41,739 nucleotides of DNA from Acidimicrobiia bacterium. Lineage in GTDB: Bacteria > Actinomycetota > Acidimicrobiia > Acidimicrobiales > Bin134. The notes under the pieces were generated by a model that did not search any database, was not told the origin of the DNA, and was given only the letters and a program-made list of their open reading frames with translations. The DNA is taken from the NCBI GenBank assembly GCA_022827405.1, contig JAJDTA010000088.1, positions 1-41,739 of the forward strand, in the 5' to 3' direction. Of the stretch, positions 1 to 7,344 are shown in pieces. Numbering within the stretch: position 1 is the stretch's first letter; each line of letters starts with the position of its first letter. The position numbers were made by a program, and so were the translations under genes.

Positions 1-829
1 GCATTCCCACGAAGGCCACCGCCAGAGGGAACATGAGCTGGGCCAGCCCGATGTCGGTGCCGGTGGCCTCGGCACCAGCTACCGAGAATGAGAACGCGGT
101 AAGGGCAATGGGGGCGATGATCGACCCGCTGTAGCTCTCGAACAGGTCAGCGCCCATGCCGGCTACGTCGCCCACGTTGTCGCCCACGTTGTCGGCGATG
201 GTGGCCGGATTGCGGGGGTCGTCCTCGGGAATGCCGGCCTCGACCTTGCCCACCAGGTCGGCACCCACGTCGGCCGCCTTGGTGTAGATGCCTCCCCCCA
301 CGCGGGAGAACAGGGCGATGGAACTGGCCCCAAGACCGAAGGCGGTGAAGATCTCAAACGGGTCGTCCACGCTGAGCCACTCCACGAACAGCAAGTAGGT
401 GAAGGACAGTCCGAGCAGGCTCAGCCCCGCCACCGAAAAGCCCATGACCGCGCCGCCCCGGAAGGCCAGCGGCAGCGCCTTGGCCGGGCCTTCGGTCGCG
501 GCTTGGGTGGTGCGGGCGTTGGCCATGGTGGCCACGGTCATACCCACGTACCCGGCACCGGCGGAGAGCACCGCGCCCAAGATGTAGCTGATGAAGGTGA
601 GCTCCACGCCGGTGAGCAGGGGGATGAGGATCGCCATGACCACTACGAACCCGGCCACCCAGGTGTACTCCTGCTTGAGGAAGGCCCGGGCACCGTTCTG
701 GATCTCGGTCATGAGATGGACCATGCGGTCGTTGCCCGGCGGGGCGGATTTCACCAGCTTGTAGAACAAGAAAGCGAGCGCGAGCGCAAGGATCGCGCTC
801 AATCCGGCTAGATACGGTACGGCGTCCAC
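1..829 (-). CDS. hppA: Membrane-bound proton-pumping pyrophosphatase, N-terminal part
   Basis: This integral membrane enzyme hydrolyses pyrophosphate and couples it to H+ (or Na+) export. Only the first ~276 residues lie in the window; the gene runs off the left edge. The translation opens with a hydrophobic helix (VPYLAGLSAILALALAFLFYK), then further membrane segments. It then shows the family's substrate loop, YTKAADVGADLVGKVEAG, followed by DDPRNPATIADNVGDNVGDVAG, with the Asp residues that bind Mg-PPi. The GTG start at 829 is preceded by a good ribosome site (AGGGGG). The K+-dependence residues lie in the missing C-terminal part, so ion type and K+ requirement cannot be read. It is divergent from the folate gene at 940. 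The family call is essentially certain. Confidence 0.95.
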   Translation of the reverse strand, partial: MDAVPYLAGLSAILALALAFLFYKLVKSAPPGNDRMVHLMTEIQNGARAFLKQEYTWVAGFVVVMAILIPLLTGVELTFISYILGAVLSAGAGYVGMTVATMANARTTQAATEGPAKALPLAFRGGAVMGFSVAGLSLLGLSFTYLLFVEWLSVDDPFEIFTAFGLGASSIALFSRVGGGIYTKAADVGADLVGKVEAGIPEDDPRNPATIADNVGDNVGDVAGMGADLFESYSGSIIAPIALTAFSFSVAGAEATGTDIGLAQLMFPLAVAFVGM

Positions 830-858
830 GTTGACCCCCTGATTGAGATAACTAGGCG

Positions 859-888
859 AAGTTAGCCAGCGGAAAAGTGCCCTGCCAA
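859..888 (-). promoter_or_regulatory. Candidate promoter of hppA
   Basis: On the minus strand TTGGCA (888-883) is followed after 18 bp by TAACTT (864-859), about 30 bp before the hppA GTG. The -35 matches 5 of 6 consensus bases; the -10 is a TAnnnT box. The implied leader is short and contains the AGGGGG ribosome site. Read by eye only. Confidence 0.4.
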
Positions 889-939
889 GGTTGCCATTTG
901 GGATGTCTAGTTTCGGGTAATTCGGGATAATCTGGGACG

Positions 940-1545
940 GTGGTCAGCCTCAGCCGGTTGCGGACCGAAGCTCGGGAGGCCCGGCGCTTATTCCCCGATC
1001 CCGAGGGTGCGGCGCGAGCGGTGTGCAACGCCATGACATCCCTCGGCTGGCTCGACGGAGCCAAGCGGGTTTCGGCCACGATCGCCGATGATGGCGAACT
1101 CGACCCCGAACCGTTGGTGACCGCCTGTCGTCTCCGGGACATCGACGTGTACTTCCCGGTATTGCGCGACCCCGCTCCCATGCAGTTCGCCCCGGCCGGC
1201 CCCGATACCGCCATGGTGCACAATCGCTTCGGGATACCCGAGCCCGATGTCGACCCCGAAGCCCTGGTGTCGGCCCGAGAGTTGGACGTGGTGCTGGCTC
1301 CGTTGGTGGTATTCGACGCCGCCGGCCATCGCGCCGGTCGGGGCCAGGGGTACTACGACCGGGCGCTGGCCTTTCTGCTGAACGGCCCCCGACCGGCGAA
1401 ACCGCTGGTGGTGGGACTGGCCTACGAATTGCAGTTGGTGGATGGGGTGCCGTCGCACCCCGGCGACGTGACCATGGACGCGGTTATCACTGAGGAGCGG
1501 GTGCGGGTGTTCAGCAAAGCGCTGTCGCGCCGGACCCGTCGGTGA
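940..1545 (+). CDS. 5-formyltetrahydrofolate cyclo-ligase family protein
   Basis: It probably converts 5-formyl-THF to 5,10-methenyl-THF with ATP in cytosolic one-carbon metabolism. At 201 residues it is the usual family size. The family's nucleotide/folate signature appears as AGRGQGYYDR (family form GxGxGYYDR), and the C-terminal HPGDVTMDAVITEE matches the conserved HxxDxxxDxxxTE end. The N-terminal third is more diverged: the expected basic R-x4-R ATP-binding region is only loosely visible (LRTEAREARR). The start is GTG 940. There is no clear Shine-Dalgarno, but TAATCT (928-933) sits 6 nt upstream, suggesting a leaderless transcript. It is divergent from hppA and about 66 bp ahead of trkA. 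Confidence 0.85.
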   Translation: MVSLSRLRTEAREARRLFPDPEGAARAVCNAMTSLGWLDGAKRVSATIADDGELDPEPLVTACRLRDIDVYFPVLRDPAPMQFAPAGPDTAMVHNRFGIPEPDVDPEALVSARELDVVLAPLVVFDAAGHRAGRGQGYYDRALAFLLNGPRPAKPLVVGLAYELQLVDGVPSHPGDVTMDAVITEERVRVFSKALSRRTRR

Positions 1546-1611
1546 TCGGCGTGCGAGCCCAGAACCGGTGGAGTGCTCGCACCCTCGTGGATTTTCAGTA
1601 AGGATGTAGCA

Positions 1612-2955
1612 GTGCGCATCGTGGTCGTGGGCGCAGGCGAAGTGGGTTCCCACGTAGCTCAGATACTGAGCGAAGAGGGCAACACAGTGTCGGTCGTTGA
1701 GGTGGACGCCAAGAAGCTGCACAACCTGGCTGAAGATCTGGATGTGCTGGCGGTGGAAGGCAGCGGCACCCATCCTCACGTGCTGGTCGAAGCGGGCATC
1801 AACAAGGCCGATCTGCTGGTAGCGGTCACCGCCCACGACGAGGTGAATCTGGTGGCTTGCTTGCTGGCCAAGCAGCACGGGGTGGGACGCACCATCGCCC
1901 GCATCCAAGCCCGCAACCTGCGGGAGAAGGACGCCCGGGAGCTACGGGAGGCGATGCAGGCTGACACCATCATCGACCCCGACGAGGAGACCGCCCACGA
2001 GATCATGGACCTCCTGTCGTATCCCGGGGCCACCGACGTTACGGTGATGGCCGATGGGGAGGTTGTGGTGGTGGGGGCGAAACTCACCGACGACGCACCC
2101 TGGGCCAATATGCGCTTGGCCGACATCGCCGAAGAGTATGAGCCCGACTGGGATTTTCTGGTAGCTGTGCTCACCCGCGCGGGAAAGACCCAGATTCCCC
2201 GGGCCGATACCACTCTTGAGCCCGGAGATCTTCTGCGAGTCGTGTGCAAGCGGCGGGCCCGGGGGACCCTGTTACCGCTCTTGGGCTTGGCGCCGGGAAC
2301 TCACCGCCGGGTGATGCTGTTGGGAGGGGGCCGCACGGCTGAGATCGTGGCCCGCCGATTGAGCGAGCGCCATGCCGAAGTAGTGCTCGTCGAAAGGGGT
2401 CTGGATAGAGCCCAGGAGTTGAGCGAGAAACTGGATGCCGTGCTGGTGATACATGGCGATATCACCGACGCTGATTTGCTGGAATCTGAGGATGTCGGCA
2501 AGTTCGACGCAGTGATCGCCCTCACCGGCAAGGATGACGCCAACATCCTGGCCTGCCTTTATGCCAAGTCGATGGGAGCGAGCGAGACCATTGCGGTACT
2601 GCACAACTTGGCGCTGCGCACGCTGCTGCGGGATGTGGGCATCGACGTGGCGCTTTCCCCCCGCACGGTGAGTGCAAACGGAGTGCTTCGCTACGTGCGG
2701 GGCGAGGTGGCCCAAGTGGCCACTTACCTGTCGGGCGACTTCGAGATAATCGAGGCTGAAATCAAGGCAGGTTCAAAGGCCGACGGGGCCATGGTGAGAG
2801 AACTGGGCCTGCCCAAGGACGTGCTCGTTGGTGCCTATGTGCGAGACGGGAAGCCGCAGATCGGTCGGGGCCGCAGCCATCTCCGTAGCCGAGACCACAT
2901 CGTCGTTTTCGCCCGACCCGACACGGTTGACGAAGTGAAGCGCTTCTTCGGGTGA
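1612..2955 (+). CDS. trkA: Trk potassium uptake regulatory subunit TrkA
   Basis: This cytosolic NAD(H)/nucleotide-binding ring protein gates TrkH-type K+ channels. The 447-residue product has two RCK repeats, as in full-length TrkA. The first starts MRIVVVGAGEVGSHVA (GxGxxG Rossmann loop) and is followed by a TrkA-C-like segment; the second Rossmann fold starts near residue 235 (RVMLLGGGRTAEIVARRL) with its own C-terminal lobe. GTG 1612 is preferred over an in-frame upstream start at 1573, because it places the Rossmann strand at the N-terminus and has AAGGA 7-8 nt upstream. The stop is 7 bp before the first TrkH-type gene, and a second TrkH follows, so one regulator may serve two channels. 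Confidence 0.93.
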   Translation: MRIVVVGAGEVGSHVAQILSEEGNTVSVVEVDAKKLHNLAEDLDVLAVEGSGTHPHVLVEAGINKADLLVAVTAHDEVNLVACLLAKQHGVGRTIARIQARNLREKDARELREAMQADTIIDPDEETAHEIMDLLSYPGATDVTVMADGEVVVVGAKLTDDAPWANMRLADIAEEYEPDWDFLVAVLTRAGKTQIPRADTTLEPGDLLRVVCKRRARGTLLPLLGLAPGTHRRVMLLGGGRTAEIVARRLSERHAEVVLVERGLDRAQELSEKLDAVLVIHGDITDADLLESEDVGKFDAVIALTGKDDANILACLYAKSMGASETIAVLHNLALRTLLRDVGIDVALSPRTVSANGVLRYVRGEVAQVATYLSGDFEIIEAEIKAGSKADGAMVRELGLPKDVLVGAYVRDGKPQIGRGRSHLRSRDHIVVFARPDTVDEVKRFFG

Positions 2956-2962
2956 GCCGCCG

Positions 2963-4267
2963 ATGAGCGACCCGTCTCGGGTTCGCTTCCCCTGGCACCG
3001 TTCCGCAGTCAGGGTGCTGACCACCGTCGTGGCCACGGCCTCCTCCTTCGTGGTGATCTCCACCGTGGTGTACCTGGCTTCCGGAGAAGTCAGCCGGGTG
3101 GACGACGCCATCTTCGAGTCAGTGGCCGGGTTCACCACCACCTCGCTCACCGTGGTGGACCCCGAGGCGCTGTCCAACTGGCTACTGACATGGCGAGCCT
3201 TGACCCAGTGGCTGGGCGGCTTGGGCGGTCTGATGCTGGCCCTGGTGGTGGTGCCGGCCTTCGGGGGACAGCGGCGGCTGAGCGAGGTAGCCGAGGGCCG
3301 GGGGCGGCGGGCTGTGCTGGCCAGGACGTGGTCGCACAACACCCAACGGGTGGTCTCGACCTATGTGGGCTTCACGGTGCTGGTGTTCGCGGCCTACGCC
3401 GCCGCCGGAATGGGCATGTTCGACGCCGCCACCTTTGGCCTCACCACCGCCTCCACTGGCGGATTCGCCAACTATCGGGACTCATTCGCCCACTTCGACT
3501 CGGCGGCCATCGAGTGGGTAGGCGCGGGGGCCATGGCCCTGGCCGGCGTGTCGGTGGCCGCGTTGGTGTGGATGGTGCGAGGGCACGTGCGGGCCCTGTG
3601 GCGATCGACCGAACTCAAGCTCTACGCATGCCTGATCGTTGGGTCGACGGTGCTGGTGGCGGCGTGGACGTGGACCGATACCGGCGGGGGTGCGGACACC
3701 ATCCGAGAGTCGTTTTTCGTCGTCAGCTCGTCGATCAGCACCACGGGCTTCCGAGTCGCAGATTGGGGCCATTGGGTGTCCGCGCCCCAAGTTCTGCTGC
3801 TGTTGCTCATCGGGGTGGGGTCGATGGCGGGCTCGGCCGGAGGCGGTTTCCGGGTGCTCCGGGTAATCGAGATACTGGGCATTGTGCGACGCGAACTGGT
3901 GTTGCAACTCCATCCCCGGGCGGTGGTTCCGGTGAGGGTGTCGGGAGCGGTGGCCTCGGAGGCGTCGCTCACCCGGGTACACAACTTCCAGATTCTGTGG
4001 GTACTGGCCGCCGCATTCGGGGTGTTCGGCATCGCCTCTCTGGGGGAAGACCTGCCGACCGCGGTGTCGGGGTCGATCTCCGCATTGGCGACCGCCGGAC
4101 CTGGATTGGGCGATCTCTCGGGTTTCGCCGACGCCACGGTGCTGGCCGCCCCGGCTCGAGGGGTGTTGATTGCCCTGATGTTCTTAGGGCGGCTGTCGAT
4201 CTACCCGGTGGTGGTGGTGATCGGCTGGGGTATTGGCGAGGTCCAGCGGATGAGGCTGAGACGATGA
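2963..4267 (+). CDS. trkH: TrkH/KtrB-type potassium channel subunit with Ser in filter 1
   Basis: This membrane pore subunit of a Trk/Ktr cation uptake system has 434 residues, near KtrB length and shorter than classical TrkH. The four pore loops can be picked out: FTTTSLTVVD (55-66), TTASTGGFANY, SSISTTGFRVADWG and ALATAGPGLGDL. In loops 2-4 the filter Gly is kept. In loop 1 it is Ser61 (codon 3143-3145), where TrkH/KtrB normally read TTG or VTG. In plant HKT transporters this same Gly-to-Ser change goes with Na+ rather than K+ transport, so selectivity here is uncertain. It lies in an operon with trkA upstream and a second TrkH downstream. Its stop lies inside a 14-bp tandem repeat. Confidence 0.9.
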   Translation: MSDPSRVRFPWHRSAVRVLTTVVATASSFVVISTVVYLASGEVSRVDDAIFESVAGFTTTSLTVVDPEALSNWLLTWRALTQWLGGLGGLMLALVVVPAFGGQRRLSEVAEGRGRRAVLARTWSHNTQRVVSTYVGFTVLVFAAYAAAGMGMFDAATFGLTTASTGGFANYRDSFAHFDSAAIEWVGAGAMALAGVSVAALVWMVRGHVRALWRSTELKLYACLIVGSTVLVAAWTWTDTGGGADTIRESFFVVSSSISTTGFRVADWGHWVSAPQVLLLLLIGVGSMAGSAGGGFRVLRVIEILGIVRRELVLQLHPRAVVPVRVSGAVASEASLTRVHNFQILWVLAAAFGVFGIASLGEDLPTAVSGSISALATAGPGLGDLSGFADATVLAAPARGVLIALMFLGRLSIYPVVVVIGWGIGEVQRMRLRR

Positions 4268-4308
4268 GGCTGGGACGATGAGGCTGGGGCTATGAGGCTG
4301 GGGCTATG
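4250..4308 (+). repeat. 14-bp tandem repeat at the trkH1-trkH2 junction
   Basis: ATGAGGCTG recurs at 4250, 4264, 4278 and 4292, exactly 14 bp apart, and the ATG start of the second TrkH gene falls on the next step at 4306. The stop of the first gene (4265-4267) lies in the second copy. Spacer bases between the copies are G/A/C/T variants (AGACG, GGACG, GGGCT, GGGCT). Each copy carries an AGGCTGGG-like purine stretch that could serve as the ribosome site for the downstream ATG. Confidence 0.85.
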
Positions 4309-5886
4309 ACCGCGGTAGTGGCGGCTGCCCGTCGGGGAAAGGCGGCGGTGAAATGGGCCGTGTTCCAAATGCTGGCGGACCGACCCTGGAATGTGACCAG
4401 CAGGGTGGGGTTCGTGGTGGGGCTGGGGCTGCTGTTCATGGTGCCGGGGATGCTCTTGGCCACCCTGGTGGAGTGGGGGTCGTCCATTTCGGACAACGAA
4501 GTAGCTCTGGGGATGGGGGCACTGGTCACGCTGGCTGGTGGGGGCCTTTTGGTTACCTTCACTCGACTCGATCAGGACATGCCCCCGGCCTCGGTGTTCG
4601 CGGCGGTGGCATGGACGTGGATCGGCTTGTCGATCTTCGCCGCGCTGCCGCTGTGGTTCTCCGGCGAGTTGGGGAGCTTCGACACCGCCCTGTTCGAGGC
4701 GGTGTCCGGCGTCACCGGCACCGGCTCCACCGTGCTCAGCCCCATCGAGGGGACGGGCCGGGGCGTGCTCATGTGGCGCCAGATCATGCAGTGGTACGGC
4801 GGTATGGGGATGGTGGTGTTGGCGGTGACCATTCTGCCGTTCTTGGGGGTCGGCGGTCTGAGCCTCATCACCGCGGAGGCCCCCGGTCCCACTTCCGACC
4901 GGCTGGCACCTCGGGTGAGCTCCACCGCTCGGCGGTTGTGGGCGCTCTACGGCGGTATCACCCTGGCGATAGCGGCCGCCCTGATGATCGCCGGGTTGAG
5001 CCTGTACGACGCAGTGGCACATGCCTTCACCAGCGCAGGAACCGGGGGTTTCTCGCCCTACGACGACTCCATCGGCCACTTCGACAGCACTGCGGTGGAA
5101 GCGGTGATGATTGTCGGGATGCTGGTGGGTGGGGTGAGCTTCACCCTCCACTGGCGGGCGGTGTCGGGCAACCCGAGGGTCTATGGACGGTCTTCTGAGT
5201 TTCGCACCTATCTCCTTGTGATATTCGCGGTCGCGTTGTTCGCGTCGCTGCTGAACTGGCTGAACGACCTGTCCGATCTGTCCAACAGTCTTCGCAACGG
5301 AATCTTCGGCGCGGTGACCCTGGGCACCAGCGTTGGCTTTGGCAACGCCTCCAGCACTAATCCGGGCGGCGATTTCGCGGCTTGGACGCCGGGGGCACAG
5401 GCATTGCTGTTGCCCCTCATGGTCATGGGGGGCATGACCGGAAGCACCGCCGGGGGGCTGAAGGTGCTGCGCGCCCAAGTGATGGCGAAGTACATGCGGG
5501 TCGGGCTGCTGCGAGTGAAGCATCCCAGGGTCGTGGCCCGGGTGAAGCTCGGCCAAATGGTGGTGTCCGAACCGATACTCCAGAGGGTGGCGGGGCTGGT
5601 GGCCCTTTATGCGTTGTCAGCCCTGGTGGCCACCTTGGTGCTGGCCGCACTGGGCCAAGACTTGATCACTTCCTCGTCCGCGGCCATCAGCGCGTTGAGC
5701 AATATGGGCCCGGCCTTGGGCGATGCCGGGCCCACATCCAGTTACTTGGTGTTCTCCCGCCCGGCCCGGGCAGTGCTGATGTCGATGATGCTCATCGGCC
5801 GTCTGGAGTTCTTCGCCATCTTCTTGGTGGCGATGTCGGCCTACGAGAGAACCCGCCGGGTTTCTCGAGTGCAGCTCCGACGCTGA
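4306..5886 (+). CDS. trkH: TrkH-type potassium channel subunit, second paralogue
   Basis: This is the second membrane pore subunit in the Trk operon, 526 residues, longer than its neighbour because of an N-terminal extension of about 80-90 residues with two extra hydrophobic segments, as in classical TrkH. Pore loops read SGVTGTGSTVLSP (filter Gly140), SAGTGGFSPYDDS, GTSVGFGNASS and LSNMGPALGDAG, so all four filter glycines are present, unlike the upstream paralogue. The cytosolic-side region LGQMVVSEPILQRVAG and the end MMLIGRLEFFAIF match TrkH. ATG 4306 begins 38 bp after the previous stop, at the end of the 14-bp repeats. The gene converges with the aminopeptidase gene. Confidence 0.92.
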   Translation: MTAVVAAARRGKAAVKWAVFQMLADRPWNVTSRVGFVVGLGLLFMVPGMLLATLVEWGSSISDNEVALGMGALVTLAGGGLLVTFTRLDQDMPPASVFAAVAWTWIGLSIFAALPLWFSGELGSFDTALFEAVSGVTGTGSTVLSPIEGTGRGVLMWRQIMQWYGGMGMVVLAVTILPFLGVGGLSLITAEAPGPTSDRLAPRVSSTARRLWALYGGITLAIAAALMIAGLSLYDAVAHAFTSAGTGGFSPYDDSIGHFDSTAVEAVMIVGMLVGGVSFTLHWRAVSGNPRVYGRSSEFRTYLLVIFAVALFASLLNWLNDLSDLSNSLRNGIFGAVTLGTSVGFGNASSTNPGGDFAAWTPGAQALLLPLMVMGGMTGSTAGGLKVLRAQVMAKYMRVGLLRVKHPRVVARVKLGQMVVSEPILQRVAGLVALYALSALVATLVLAALGQDLITSSSAAISALSNMGPALGDAGPTSSYLVFSRPARAVLMSMMLIGRLEFFAIFLVAMSAYERTRRVSRVQLRR

Positions 5887-5956
5887 GGGCCAGCGCGAGG
5901 ACTATCTGAGCAGGGTCAAGCTGCGGCGCTGAGGAACGCGCTGAGGGCCAGCGCGA
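5881..5956. repeat. 18-bp direct repeat at convergent gene ends
   Basis: CGCTGAGGGCCAGCGCGA occurs exactly at 5881-5898, over the second trkH stop, and again at 5939-5956, inside the end of the converging aminopeptidase gene. Each copy can fold as a short hairpin (GCTG/CAGC arms). No T-run follows, so a terminator role is possible but unsupported. Confidence 0.6.
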
Positions 5957-7208
5957 AGTCGAGGGGGTCTTGGGATCCGCACATCTCTCGGGCGGAGTGC
6001 ATGGAGAGCTGGGCGACGCCGGCATCCACGGTGGTCACCCCAGTCGTGGCCGCCGCGAAGGGCCCGATGGTCGAACCGCAGGGCATGTCGTTGCGGTGGG
6101 CGTAGATCTGGTGGCCTACTCCGGCCTTCTCGCAGGCAGCGGCGAATGCGGCCTCGCCCACCGCGTCGGTGGCGTAGCGCGGGTTGGCATTGCGCTTGAT
6201 CACCGGGCCGTGGCCGATGGCGATGTGGTGGTCGGGCTCGTGGCGCTCGAGATAGTTGGGATGGGTGGCATGAGCGCCGTCGGCCGATAGGCACAACGAC
6301 CGGGCTAGGGCGGGATGCAGCGAGTCACGGCTGCCGGCAATCCGCTCTAACACAGTGGGCAGTAGCGGGGATGTGGCGCCCTGGGCCGACACGCTGCCCA
6401 CCTCCTCGTGGTCGAACAGGCACAACACCGCACTGGGTACCGCGTCGGCGGGGGCATCGAGCAGGGCCTGGAGCCCGGCCCAGCACGACACCTGGTTGTC
6501 GATCCGAGGGGCGAAGATGAACTCGCCGTCGATGCCGGCCACGGTCGAGGGAGTGAGGTCGTGCAGCATGGCATCCCAGGCCAGCACCTCGTCGGCGGCC
6601 AGACCGGCGGCCTCAGCGACCACCGCGGCGAACTCGCCGGGCGTCCGCAGGCCCAGTCCCCATATCGGGGCCAGGTGGGTCTGCGGATTGAGCAGCAAGC
6701 CCTTCTGGTTGACCTCGCGGTCCAAGTGGATGGCCAGCTGCGGCACCCGCAACACGGGCTGGTCAATGTGAAATAGCCGAGTGCCCGACGGAGTGGCCAC
6801 CCGGCCGGCCACCCCGAGGTCGCGGTCGAGCCAGCTGTTGATCAGCGCGCCGCCGTACACCTCCACTCCGAGTTGGCGGTAACCGACCTGGCCGGTGTCG
6901 GGCTGGGGGGTGATGCGCAGGTTGGGGCTGTCGGTGTGGGCGCCAATGACGCGAAAGCCCGCCTCGCAGGTGTGATGACGCCAAGCCACCAGGCTGCCGT
7001 CCCGGCACACGAAGCGGCTCCCGGAGGCGTCGGGCCAATCGGCGGCCTCGTCCATCGGGGTGAATCCGGCCGCCCTAAGCGCGGCTGCGGCCCGCTCCAC
7101 CACGTGGAACGGCGTCGGACAGGCATCAATGAAGGCCAGAAGCCCTCCAAGCCCCTCGAATTGGCCGTCTACAGTCACTCCAGCCCCATCTGCCACAGGC
7201 GCATCCAC
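5916..7208 (-). CDS. apeB: M18 family (aspartyl) aminopeptidase
   Basis: This cytosolic zinc aminopeptidase removes N-terminal, typically acidic, residues from peptides. The 430-residue product has the M18 metal-binding and structural signatures in order: GAHTDSPNLR (His91 and Asp93), the YGGALINSWLDRDLGVAGR block, LFDHEEVGS with the catalytic Glu pair, LSADGAHATHPNY, and near the end the DMPCGSTIGP block. Its length is typical of the family. The start at 7208 gives a short N-terminal tail before the conserved region. It is divergent from gltB with a 136-bp gap and convergent with the second trkH. The gene symbol is by family similarity only; substrate preference is not visible. Confidence 0.92.
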   Translation of the reverse strand: MDAPVADGAGVTVDGQFEGLGGLLAFIDACPTPFHVVERAAAALRAAGFTPMDEAADWPDASGSRFVCRDGSLVAWRHHTCEAGFRVIGAHTDSPNLRITPQPDTGQVGYRQLGVEVYGGALINSWLDRDLGVAGRVATPSGTRLFHIDQPVLRVPQLAIHLDREVNQKGLLLNPQTHLAPIWGLGLRTPGEFAAVVAEAAGLAADEVLAWDAMLHDLTPSTVAGIDGEFIFAPRIDNQVSCWAGLQALLDAPADAVPSAVLCLFDHEEVGSVSAQGATSPLLPTVLERIAGSRDSLHPALARSLCLSADGAHATHPNYLERHEPDHHIAIGHGPVIKRNANPRYATDAVGEAAFAAACEKAGVGHQIYAHRNDMPCGSTIGPFAAATTGVTTVDAGVAQLSMHSAREMCGSQDPLDFALALSAFLSAAA

Positions 7209-7344
7209 CCCTCAATCATGCCCGTCCGCCCCCTACGGCACGAAACGGACTTGGAAGGCGGCAGAGTTTCAACGGTAAAATTGCAGCCCTGCCGCTGGCC
7301 AATGTCGTCTCGGCGCGCACCGCAAACACGCTGGAAAGGACGCA

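Noticed and set aside
4201-5556. Long antisense frame over the second TrkH
   Set aside because: Low-complexity His/Pro/Arg-rich product and a clear membrane protein on the other strand.
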